From NCBI GenBank assembly GCA_013154075.1, contig JAADDG010000105.1, forward strand, positions 1-11,164: a stretch of 11,164 bases of DNA, given 5' to 3'. Position 1 is the first letter of the stretch; each line of letters begins with the position of its first letter. A program made the position numbers and the translations under genes. Of this stretch, positions 1 to 5,715 are shown in pieces. Under the pieces are notes generated by a model that was not told the origin of the DNA, did no database searches, and was given only the letters and a program-made list of their open reading frames with translations. Origin of the DNA: Campylobacterota bacterium (GTDB taxonomy: Bacteria; Campylobacterota; Campylobacteria; Campylobacterales; JAADDG01).

Positions 1-39
1 CTGTCCGTCGATATCTATATCTCTTACAGTAGGTATCAT
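1..39 (-). CDS. pgk: Phosphoglycerate kinase, N-terminal fragment (cut by window edge)
   Basis: Only the first 13 codons are present: ATG at 39 reading leftward gives MIPTVRDIDIDGQ, then the window ends. This resembles the start of bacterial phosphoglycerate kinases, which open with a short V-x-D-[IL]-D-[IL]-x-G-x segment before the first beta strand. The enzyme interconverts 1,3-bisphosphoglycerate and 3-phosphoglycerate in the cytoplasm, the step after GAPDH. The gene lies 25 bases downstream of the gap stop codon on the same strand, and gap-pgk is a common pair in this phylum. A GAAGGGG ribosome-binding-like stretch lies about 8 bases before the ATG. The fragment is too short to prove the family by itself; the call leans on the neighbour. 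Confidence 0.7.
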   Translation of the reverse strand, partial: MIPTVRDIDIDGQ

Positions 40-64
40 CTCTTTTTACCCCTTCTTTGAAAAA

Positions 65-1072
65 TTATTTTCCGTAAGTTCCGACATGAACTGCCATATC
101 TACAAGGCGGCAAGAGTATCCCCACTCATTGTCGTACCATGCCATAACTTTAAGCATATTGCCCTCTATCACCTGAGTCAAATCCGCCGCTACGATCGAG
201 CTATAAGAGCTTCCTACGAAATCTTGAGAGACTCTTTTGTCGTGATCTACCAAAACGAGCCCTTTATATTCGTTTTGAGCTTTTTTCTCGAAAAGAGCGT
301 TTACTTCCTCGATAGTGGTATCTTTTTTCAAAATAACGTTTAGATCTACGATAGAAACGTCAGCCGTAGGGACCCTTACGCTTTGGCCGTGAAGTTTGCC
401 TTTTAGATTCGGCATAACAAGCCCTATCGCTTTAGCCGCTCCCGTAGTGGTAGGAATCATATTGATAGCCGCGGCTCTCGCTCTTCTTGGGTCCTTTTTA
501 TGTTTAACGTCAAGGATCTTTTGATCATTGGTATAGGAGTGAATCGTCGTCATCAAACCTTTTTCTATTCCGTACTCGTCATCTATGATTTTAGTGATCG
601 GAGCCAAACAGTTTGTAGTACAGCTCGCATTGGAGATTATAGGCTCTCCTTTGTATTGATCGGCGTTTACTCCTATAACAAATGTCGGAGTGTCGTCTTT
701 TGCGGGAGCCGAGAAAACGACTTTTTTAACTCCGTTTTCAATATAGACTTTAGATTTTTCTTGAGTTAGAAAAACGCCCGTACACTCCAAAACTACTTCG
801 GCACCGTAATCGGCGAAATTCAGATTCTTGGGATCTCTATCGGATAGAAATTTCACTTTATCTTTACCGATTTGCATATAATCGTTTTCCAAAATCTCAA
901 GTTCGCCGTCGAATATTCCATGAACGGAGTCATATTTCAAAAGATATTTGGTCATCTCTCTGGGAGCCGTATCGTTTACGGCCACAAGTTCTATATCATC
1001 TCTTTTGGCTATTATCTTAGCCGCAGATCTTCCAATCCTTCCAAAACCGTTAATCGCTACTTTTATGGCCAT
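65..1072 (-). CDS. gap: Glyceraldehyde-3-phosphate dehydrogenase (type I, NAD-type)
   Basis: A full-length 335-residue GAPDH. It oxidises glyceraldehyde 3-phosphate to 1,3-bisphosphoglycerate in the cytoplasm, or runs in reverse during gluconeogenesis. The N-terminal Rossmann fold opens with NGFGRIGR (residues 8-15), and the Asp in VNDTA (about residue 34) favours NAD over NADP. The catalytic signature SNASCTTNC places the nucleophilic cysteine at 151, with its partner histidine at 178 in TIHSYTNDQ. The C-terminal WYDNEWGYS segment is intact. The ATG at 1072 is preceded by AAAAGGA with good spacing. pgk follows on the same strand. Hand-counted G+C is about 54% over 361-480, well above nearby nadD, which fits a highly expressed gene with selected codons. 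Nothing is missing or broken. Confidence 0.98.
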   Translation of the reverse strand: MAIKVAINGFGRIGRSAAKIIAKRDDIELVAVNDTAPREMTKYLLKYDSVHGIFDGELEILENDYMQIGKDKVKFLSDRDPKNLNFADYGAEVVLECTGVFLTQEKSKVYIENGVKKVVFSAPAKDDTPTFVIGVNADQYKGEPIISNASCTTNCLAPITKIIDDEYGIEKGLMTTIHSYTNDQKILDVKHKKDPRRARAAAINMIPTTTGAAKAIGLVMPNLKGKLHGQSVRVPTADVSIVDLNVILKKDTTIEEVNALFEKKAQNEYKGLVLVDHDKRVSQDFVGSSYSSIVAADLTQVIEGNMLKVMAWYDNEWGYSCRLVDMAVHVGTYGK

Positions 1073-1084
1073 AGTTAATCCTTT

Positions 1085-1093
1085 TGGTATAAT
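1085..1093 (+). promoter_or_regulatory. Extended -10 promoter element, probably for nadD-rsfS
   Basis: TGGTATAAT reads as an extended -10 (TGn followed by TATAAT) pointing toward nadD. The identical nonamer occurs at 2079-2087 ahead of the outer-membrane gene, which raises confidence in both. It would leave a leader of roughly 90 bases before the nadD ATG. It lies between the gap start codon and the candidate gap -10, so the two transcripts would overlap at their 5' ends. Confidence 0.5.
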
Positions 1094-1132
1094 ATTTTTT
1101 GATAACTTGTCTTATAAATTAAATATCGACAA

Positions 1133-1138
1133 ATTATA
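1133..1138 (-). promoter_or_regulatory. Candidate -10 element for gap
   Basis: Read on the minus strand this is a perfect TATAAT, about 60 bases upstream of the gap start. No convincing -35 hexamer is visible, which is usual for sigma-70 promoters in Campylobacterota. The region is very A+T rich, so chance matches are likely; a TATAAG on the same strand at 1111-1116 is an alternative. Confidence 0.35.
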
Positions 1139-1190
1139 AAAATAATTTCATTTGATCATTTTATCTAAAGAAAGGTTTAATAATTATAAA

Positions 1191-1745
1191 ATGAAAATAG
1201 CGCTGTTTGGAGGCTCTTTCGACCCCCCGCACAAGGGACATATTAAAATAATTAAAACAATATTCAAAAAGCTTGACATCGATAAAGTTTTTGTATGTCC
1301 TACTTTTCTAAATCCGTTCAAAAAAGAGTTTCACGCACCTCCCCATATACGATTACACTGGCTTAAAAAAGCTCTCAAAAAATATCCCGGTGTATCGATT
1401 TGTAACTATGAAATTAAACAAAAACGTCCCGTACCCACAATAGAAACCGTCTTACATCTATATAAATACTATCAAGCTAAAAAAATATATTTAATTATCG
1501 GCGCAGACAACTTAGATAGTTTGGATAAATGGAAAAGAGCCAGAAAGCTTAAAAAATTGGTCAAAATAGTAGTGGTTACCAGAAGTAATAAAAAAATACC
1601 CAAAAACTTGCAAAAACTTGAAGTTAATGTTAATATCAGCTCCACAAAACTAAGAGAAAAAATCATAGAAAAATACATTCCCAAGGAGATTTTAAAAGAT
1701 GTCAAAAACTTCTATTCGAAAGGAAGGCAGATAGATGCAAAATAG
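1191..1745 (+). CDS. nadD: Nicotinate-nucleotide adenylyltransferase
   Basis: Adenylates nicotinate mononucleotide to deamido-NAD in the cytoplasm, the penultimate step of NAD synthesis. From the ATG at 1191 the protein is 184 residues and starts directly with the family motif GGSFDPPHKGH (residues 7-17), which binds the ATP phosphates. IIGADNLDSLDKWK in the middle matches the GADN-W segment of NadD, and NISSTKLRE near the C-terminus is the ISST-x-[LI]R adenine-binding motif. An in-frame start at 1152 would add 13 residues with no family counterpart, so 1191 is preferred; its AAAGAAAGG ribosome site is rather far away. The last 11 bases overlap rsfS. The 3' half is markedly A+T rich (about 28% G+C by hand count over 1441-1680). 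Confidence 0.95.
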   Translation: MKIALFGGSFDPPHKGHIKIIKTIFKKLDIDKVFVCPTFLNPFKKEFHAPPHIRLHWLKKALKKYPGVSICNYEIKQKRPVPTIETVLHLYKYYQAKKIYLIIGADNLDSLDKWKRARKLKKLVKIVVVTRSNKKIPKNLQKLEVNVNISSTKLREKIIEKYIPKEILKDVKNFYSKGRQIDAK

Positions 1746-2064
1746 AATCGATAGAATAGTTTCGCTTCTTGACGAAAAAAAGGCCGAAAACATTCAAGCT
1801 TTCGATATGAAAGATAGCGAATATTTCGTAGATGAGGTGATCATAGCCTCTACGTTGGGAGACAAACACGGAATATCGCTGCTTGAATACCTAAAAAAAC
1901 TTCTAAAAGAGATGGATGAAAAGATACTCTATATCCAAGAGGGAGAAAATTGGGTGGTTATAGATTTGGGAGATCTTTTGATACATTTAATGAGTCCGGA
2001 ATATAGATCAAAATATAATATAGAGGAATTTTTACAGGAATTGAGGGAAAAGATAGAAGGCTAA
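1735..2064 (+). CDS. rsfS: Ribosomal silencing factor RsfS (Iojap/YbeB family)
   Basis: A 109-residue RsfS protein. The family binds ribosomal protein uL14 on the large subunit and blocks joining of the 30S subunit when nutrients are low. The conserved core is visible: DMKDSEYFVDEVIIASTLG (about residues 24-42) corresponds to the D-[ILMV]-[RK]-x-[IL]-x-x-x-[TA]-D-x-[FM]-[IV] region, and WVVIDLGDLLIHLM (73-86) matches the WVLIDLGDVVVHIF signature. Residues 89-100 (EYRSKYNIEEFL) match the usual R-x-[FY]-Y-x-[LI]-E-x-L[WF] tail region. The ATG at 1735 overlaps the end of nadD and follows an AAGGAAGG ribosome site. The nadD-rsfS pairing is widespread in bacteria, so the two are probably translationally coupled. 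Confidence 0.95.
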   Translation: MQNRIDRIVSLLDEKKAENIQAFDMKDSEYFVDEVIIASTLGDKHGISLLEYLKKLLKEMDEKILYIQEGENWVVIDLGDLLIHLMSPEYRSKYNIEEFLQELREKIEG

Positions 2065-2078
2065 ATAGAGATATTTCG

Positions 2079-2087
2079 TGGTATAAT
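2079..2087 (+). promoter_or_regulatory. Extended -10 promoter for the two outer-membrane genes
   Basis: TGGTATAAT, identical to the element at 1085-1093, sits 33 bases before the ATG of the barrel-SPOR gene and just after the rsfS stop. This spacing gives a leader of about 25-30 bases containing a GTTAAAAAAAGG ribosome site. The clean separation from rsfS suggests the 2121-3717 pair is its own transcription unit. Confidence 0.6.
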
Positions 2088-2120
2088 TAAATTAGAACAA
2101 GTTAAAAAAAGGTAAACGTC

Positions 2121-3095
2121 ATGAAAAAGATAATTTCCATCGCTTCGATAATTTTGGCTTTTTCTCTATCCGCGGAGACCAAATATCAGATAACTCCGTA
2201 TGCGGGCTACAACTTCACCGACAGTGACGCGGAGCTTAAAGACTATCCTTTGGTAGGTGTAAGTTTCGATACGTTTCTAAACGAGAGGTACGGCCTTAGA
2301 CTCGGCTTTGAAAACGGGCTGAAAGCCAAGTACAAAGGTTACCCCTCAAGCACCGGAATGGAAAATACCGATATTTACAGATACTACGTAAACGCCATAG
2401 TAAACGCAAACGACACTTTCCAAACCTATTTCGCTTTCGATCCCTATCTCTTTGGAGGAATAGGATACGAAGATGTGGATAAAAACTGTCTTGGAGAAAA
2501 ATCTCAAGGCTTTACAAACGTAGGAGTGGGAATCAGATTTCCGATAAACGAAGAGCTAAGTATCGTCTCGGAAGCCAAAGCTATCCAAAAATGGAAAAAC
2601 AAAGATGTCGACGTAGTGGGAAATATAGGAGTGGGTTATAGATTCGGAGAGTGCGCTCCCACACCGGCGGCGGCTCCTCTGCCTCCTCCGAAAGTGGAAC
2701 CGAAACCCGAACCAAAAACCGAAAAAATCGTCATCTACAACCAATTTCCTGCAGTCACTCCCGTAGTTCAACCTACCGTAAAACCGGCTGTTACAAACGA
2801 ATGCGTCTATGCAAACACCATCCCGAAATCAAAAGATATATGCGACAACAGAAACTATATTCAAGTAGCCGCAAAACTTAAATGTCTTCCGAACGAAGAG
2901 TACGACAACAAAAAATTTCTAAACAAAATCAAAAGATACGGATATCATTACATCATCTACAACACTACAAACAGAGCGGGCAAAAAGGTATCCAAAGTCT
3001 TGATAGGACCTTATAGATGTCTAAGCGACGCAAAAAGGCATTTATGCGATATCAAAAGAAAAATAGCGAAAGACGCTTTCGTATATAGAAAATAA
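2121..3095 (+). CDS. Outer-membrane beta-barrel protein with C-terminal SPOR domain
   Basis: A 324-residue envelope protein in three parts. Residues 1-18 form a signal peptide (KK charge, hydrophobic core, cut near SLSA-ET). Residues 20-175 alternate polar and hydrophobic residues with many aromatics and glycines and end in GVGYRF, as in small OmpA/OprF-type eight-strand barrels. Residues 178-226 are a proline-rich linker (TPAAAPLPPP, KVEPKPEPK). Residues 245-324 resemble a SPOR domain: YIQVAA opens it, KRYGYHYIIY is the second element, KVLIGPYRCLSDAKRHL matches the VxVGPF-x-[ST]-x-x-[ED]-A stretch, and FVYRK closes it. SPOR domains bind glycan strands stripped of stem peptides. Here the domain sits where OmpA/OprF carries its OmpA-like peptidoglycan domain, so an anchoring role is inferred. 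There are seven cysteines, five of them after residue 227. Confidence 0.82.
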   Translation: MKKIISIASIILAFSLSAETKYQITPYAGYNFTDSDAELKDYPLVGVSFDTFLNERYGLRLGFENGLKAKYKGYPSSTGMENTDIYRYYVNAIVNANDTFQTYFAFDPYLFGGIGYEDVDKNCLGEKSQGFTNVGVGIRFPINEELSIVSEAKAIQKWKNKDVDVVGNIGVGYRFGECAPTPAAAPLPPPKVEPKPEPKTEKIVIYNQFPAVTPVVQPTVKPAVTNECVYANTIPKSKDICDNRNYIQVAAKLKCLPNEEYDNKKFLNKIKRYGYHYIIYNTTNRAGKKVSKVLIGPYRCLSDAKRHLCDIKRKIAKDAFVYRK

Positions 3096-3114
3096 GAGAT
3101 AAAAGGAGTGGAAG

Positions 3115-3717
3115 ATGAAAAAAGTTTTAGCTACGCTTTTGCTATCCGCAATATACCTGTTTGCCGAATATAGCAGTATAGCTTTATACGTAAACAACGA
3201 AGATATAGAAGTCAAAGGGGATCTGCTTTTATATACGAAATCGGATCAGATCAAACTCGAATCGGGCTACTACGTAACGGCAAATATGCTAAATATGGAT
3301 GAAGGATTTACGGAAGGAGACGACGCTACGATATTCGGAGCCGGAGTCTATATAAAAAATAGCGTCATAGGTACCCAAGGTTTGGAGATGGCTTTCGGAC
3401 TAAACGGAGAGTTCGGAGACATAGGGAAAGATAAATTGTTTGCTTTGCCTATTATGATGAGTCTTTCCTATAAACTTCCTATAGATTATTACACTTATAC
3501 CACTCCGACTACATTTAACGCAAAGCTCTTATACGCTCCTTCGCCTTTGGCATTTAGTGACAGCGATAAATATTTGGAGTACAGATTTTTCGTAGAGATA
3601 GAGATGATAGAGCATATAGATGTAACGTTCGGTTACAGATATATAGATGTGGATATGAACAATGAGGATACCAAAAGCAGAAGCGCAGTTTACGGAGGTT
3701 TGAAATTCTTTTTCTAA
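3115..3717 (+). CDS. YfaZ-like outer-membrane beta-barrel protein
   Basis: A 200-residue protein with a signal peptide (residues 1-17, cut near LFA-EYS) and a barrel-like body that ends in FFF, the terminal aromatic used as a signal by the BAM insertion machinery. The second half resembles the YfaZ family: LLYAPSPLAFSD (138-149) and VTFGYRYIDVD (170-180) are laid out like the YAP-x-x-L and GYRYI stretches of E. coli YfaZ. The function of YfaZ proteins is not established. The gene starts 19 bases after the barrel-SPOR stop codon with a strong AAGGAG (3103-3108) and probably shares its promoter. The family call comes from memory of the pattern; the outer-membrane location is firmer. Confidence 0.75.
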   Translation: MKKVLATLLLSAIYLFAEYSSIALYVNNEDIEVKGDLLLYTKSDQIKLESGYYVTANMLNMDEGFTEGDDATIFGAGVYIKNSVIGTQGLEMAFGLNGEFGDIGKDKLFALPIMMSLSYKLPIDYYTYTTPTTFNAKLLYAPSPLAFSDSDKYLEYRFFVEIEMIEHIDVTFGYRYIDVDMNNEDTKSRSAVYGGLKFFF

Positions 3718-3720
3718 AAA

Positions 3721-3753
3721 ATTTACCGCAAAAAGGTAAATATTTTATATATT
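3721..3753 (+). terminator. Weak hairpin terminator after the YfaZ-like gene
   Basis: ATTTACC (3721-3727) pairs perfectly with GGTAAAT (3735-3741) around a seven-base loop, four bases after the stop codon. It is followed by a T-rich run. The stem is short and A+T rich, so termination may be incomplete and some readthrough into the PDZ gene leader is possible. The T-rich tail also contains a TATATT (3748-3753) that could serve as the -10 of the next gene. Confidence 0.45.
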
Positions 3754-3786
3754 CTTTTCCCCTCAAATAAAAAAAAATCTTACTGT

Positions 3787-3839
3787 GCCGATCTTTTAAT
3801 AAACGGTTCGAAAGAATCGAACTTATAGAAAGGATCGGC
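3787..3839 (+). promoter_or_regulatory. Structured leader: long hairpin sequestering the ribosome binding site of the PDZ gene
   Basis: GCCGATCTTTT (3787-3797) pairs with AAAGGATCGGC (3829-3839), allowing one G-U pair. Inside, AATAA-like bases (3799-3802) pair with 3823-3826, and GTTCGA (3806-3811) pairs perfectly with TCGAAC (3817-3822) around an AAGAA loop. About 21 pairs form in 53 bases. The only good Shine-Dalgarno, AAAGGA at 3829-3834, is wholly inside the outer stem, and the ATG begins one base after it. Translation would require opening of the stem. A thermosensor, a protein-binding site, or a DNA operator with dyad symmetry are all possible. No T-run follows, so it is not a classical terminator. 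Confidence 0.6.
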
Positions 3840-3840
3840 C

Positions 3841-4236
3841 ATGACACATAAAACCGCTTCAAAAAGCGTAGCTTTACCTCTCATATTCATCTCATCGGCA
3901 ATGGTTTTCATAGGAGCTATGATTTTCACCCACCACTCTTTGCCCGTACAATATACCCAAAATAATATAAAAAATATCTCCTACCAATCCCAAAACGGCT
4001 CATGGGGAGCAAAATTTGTCAAAAAAGAGGGAATTCTTGTAATAAAAGAGATGAAACAAAACTCTTTTGCAAAAAGTATCGGATTAAAAAACGGAGATAA
4101 GATTCTAAGAATAAACGAAGTAAACAATCCCTCTTATAAAGAGATGGAGAAAGCTTTAGAAAACAGAAACAAAATCATAAACTTGGTGGTACAAAGAGGA
4201 GAAAATCTATACAACATAAAAGCCCTTCCGTATTGA
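3841..4236 (+). CDS. Membrane-anchored PDZ-domain protein
   Basis: A 131-residue protein. Residues 9-30 form one hydrophobic segment (ALPLIFISSAMVFIGAMIF) after a short basic N-terminus, most likely an inner-membrane anchor with the rest in the periplasm. Residues 58-128 look like a PDZ domain: EGILVIKEMKQNSFAKSIGL corresponds to the carboxylate-binding strand and following helix, GLKNGDKILRINEVNN is the usual GLKxGDxIxxINGxxV stretch, and the last part (INLVVQRGENLYNIK) gives the final strands. There is no protease domain, so it would be a stand-alone PDZ adaptor or sensor, perhaps presenting C-termini of misfolded envelope proteins; that is inference. It is a single-gene unit, set off by a hairpin leader and a strong terminator. 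Confidence 0.8.
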   Translation: MTHKTASKSVALPLIFISSAMVFIGAMIFTHHSLPVQYTQNNIKNISYQSQNGSWGAKFVKKEGILVIKEMKQNSFAKSIGLKNGDKILRINEVNNPSYKEMEKALENRNKIINLVVQRGENLYNIKALPY

Positions 4237-4245
4237 GGGGCTTTT
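4218..4245. terminator. Bidirectional rho-independent terminator between convergent genes
   Basis: AAAAGCCC (4218-4225) pairs with GGGCTTTT (4238-4245), with the PDZ gene's TGA stop in the loop. The plus-strand transcript ends in a CTTTTGTC tail and the minus-strand transcript in GGGCTTTTATG, so the same hairpin can end both the PDZ gene and the seven-gene minus-strand unit that stops at 4247. Confidence 0.8.
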
Positions 4246-4246
4246 G

Positions 4247-4525
4247 TCAAAATATCGAATCTTCAATTTCGCTTTTATATTTGAGATACTCTATCTCTCT
4301 TTTTAGATATTTATTCTCTTCTTCCTCGGTAGAGTATTCTCTATAAAGTTTATTAATATCTCTGCTTATATAGTAGATTTCGTTAGAGATATAAATTTTA
4401 GGCAAAAACAAAACAAGCCCCAACAAAATAAGAAGATAGGTAACCAAAAGAGTGGAGAAGGATAGATTCCTCTCCGCAAATTCAACCTCTTCAAGCTCTT
4501 TTAACAGCTTCTCTTTATCGCTCAT
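4247..4525 (-). CDS. Small bitopic membrane protein with coiled-coil tail, unknown function
   Basis: I do not recognise a named family. From the ATG at 4525 the protein is 92 residues. Residues 1-20 are charged and helical (KEKLLKELEEVEFAERN), about 24-44 form one membrane segment (LLVTYLLILLGLVLFLP), and 46-90 are a charged helix with heptad-like spacing (INKLYREYSTEEEENKYLKREIEYLK). This topology, a short cytoplasmic N-terminus, one membrane span and an outside coiled coil, resembles FtsL/DivIC-type division proteins, but shape alone does not establish that role. A GTG at 4528 is also in frame; the ATG is preferred because GGAAT lies six bases before it. That ribosome site falls inside the palindrome at 4529-4559. 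It is the last gene of the minus-strand unit. Confidence 0.7.
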   Translation of the reverse strand: MSDKEKLLKELEEVEFAERNLSFSTLLVTYLLILLGLVLFLPKIYISNEIYYISRDINKLYREYSTEEEENKYLKREIEYLKYKSEIEDSIF

Positions 4526-4528
4526 CAC

Positions 4529-4559
4529 TATTCCAAAAAATTATAAATTTTTCGGAATA
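4529..4559. repeat. Near-perfect 14-bp-arm palindrome between two minus-strand genes
   Basis: The left arm TATTCCAAAAAATT (4529-4542) and right arm AATTTTTCGGAATA (4546-4559) pair at 13 of 14 positions around a three-base ATA loop. It occupies most of the 48-base spacer between the 377-aa and 92-aa genes. On the minus strand the GGAAT ribosome site of the 92-aa gene is in the 3' arm, so a folded transcript would hide it. It is not followed by a T-run, so it is unlikely to be a plain terminator; an RNA processing or stability element or an SD-masking stem is more plausible. Confidence 0.65.
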
Positions 4560-4573
4560 ATGATAACATATTT

Positions 4574-5707
4574 TTACTCTTTTTTCATCACTTCTTTGGC
4601 GCCTTTTATAGCTCCGTTTACTATCTCTTTAGTAATTTCAAGCAGATATTTACCTACTTTCTTGGCCTCTTTCGAAATCTCCTTAGCCTCTTGAACAGCT
4701 TTTGCCGTAAGCTCGTTTTCAAAAACGCTATCCTCTTTTATCTCTTTGATCTTTTCGGCTATAGCTTCGGTAGTTTCGGCACTTTTTCTTTTCAGTTTCT
4801 CTATCGTATTGTCAAGCTTTAAAATAATCTCATTGATTATCGATTTAGAGATACCTTTGGATTTTAACGCACTCTCTCTAAGAACATTTATAAAATCCTC
4901 TTCTATATTCTCTATCTCGTTTTTTGTCTTCTCAAGCTCGTCCGCTATCTCTTTTTGAACTTCGTTCGGAATCAATTTAAGCTCATTTTTAAATTTCCCG
5001 ATGGCTCTTGAAATTCCTCTTTTGCTCCCATAAATAGTTCCGTTTAAAATCTCTTTCGCAAAAGCCTGATCCTCATCGGCTATCTCAATAGCGGCGTCCA
5101 AAACGGTTCTAACGATATAAGCTATTCTAACTTTAGTTAGTTTACCCTCGTTGATAGCTTCGTAAACTATACTTTTTACTATCTCCTCTATATTGCCTTC
5201 TATATCGCCGCCCTTTTCGATAGCGCCCAAAAGAGCCTCCATGGTAGTTTCTTTCAAAATACCCAAAAGATCGAGACTTTGAAGTTTTACATTATTTAGA
5301 GAATACTCCACCAATACTTTGGTGTCATCATCTTCTCTCTCAAAATCGCTCTCTATATCGTTTAGAAACAGGAGTATCTCTTTTTTGATATCCTCTTTTT
5401 TATCTTCGATTTTTTGCTCTATAAGCTCTTTTTGATTCAAAAGATCGTATAGCTCTTTTTTATCTTCATAAGCTTTCGCTTCTATAAAAGCGGAAATTAA
5501 AGAGGAAGTTACGTTTATATTGTCAAGATTCTCTTTTTTTAGATCTTTTATAAAAACTTTTAAAATCTCCGGATACTCTTTGGGATCCTCAACATCTTGT
5601 TTTAAAAGTCTGCAAACCTCCTCTTTCAAAACCGAAGGAAAATTGGCTTTGGTCTTACTCTCTTTCAAAAGATTTAGAAATTTCTTTTCAATATTTTCTA
5701 TTTTCAT
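4574..5707 (-). CDS. 377-aa helical protein of unknown function
   Basis: I do not firmly recognise this family; a DUF6781-type assignment crossed my mind but I cannot verify it. The protein has no signal peptide, no membrane segment and a single cysteine (residue 32). It is rich in Glu, Lys and Ile and appears almost wholly alpha-helical, with long charged stretches such as 241-275 and 307-332. Amphipathic Gly/Ala-containing helices recur: EALLGAIEKGG (about 147-157), EILNGTIYGSKRGISRAIG (209-227) and EIVNGAIKGAKEVMKK (361-376). The last two share E-I-x-N-G-x-I-x-G-[SA]-K, which suggests internal duplication. Apolipophorin- or phasin-like helical bundles look similar, so a surface-, lipid- or granule-coating role is possible but untested. 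It follows the ybeD-like gene by eight bases, its AAGGA overlapping that gene's stop codon. Confidence 0.8.
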   Translation of the reverse strand: MKIENIEKKFLNLLKESKTKANFPSVLKEEVCRLLKQDVEDPKEYPEILKVFIKDLKKENLDNINVTSSLISAFIEAKAYEDKKELYDLLNQKELIEQKIEDKKEDIKKEILLFLNDIESDFEREDDDTKVLVEYSLNNVKLQSLDLLGILKETTMEALLGAIEKGGDIEGNIEEIVKSIVYEAINEGKLTKVRIAYIVRTVLDAAIEIADEDQAFAKEILNGTIYGSKRGISRAIGKFKNELKLIPNEVQKEIADELEKTKNEIENIEEDFINVLRESALKSKGISKSIINEIILKLDNTIEKLKRKSAETTEAIAEKIKEIKEDSVFENELTAKAVQEAKEISKEAKKVGKYLLEITKEIVNGAIKGAKEVMKKE

Positions 5708-5715
5708 ACCGTTCC

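Noticed and set aside
1107..1132. Short inverted repeat TTGTC...GACAA between gap and nadD
   Set aside because: Only five bases per arm in A+T-rich intergenic DNA; expected by chance and not tied to either promoter element.
1152..1190. Upstream in-frame start for nadD adding 13 residues
   Set aside because: NadD proteins begin directly at the MKIALFGGSFDP-type strand; the added residues lack family support, and the stretch fits as a leader.
1601..1620. Tandem 10-base direct repeat CAAAAACTTG
   Set aside because: Only two copies, not a multiple of three, and inside an intact coding frame; most likely chance in A+T-rich sequence, so not listed as a repeat feature.
3554..3862. A 102-codon minus-strand open frame across the YfaZ-like gene end and the PDZ leader
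   Set aside because: It runs through the terminator and structured leader and has no plausible ribosome site or family resemblance; the plus-strand reading explains the region.
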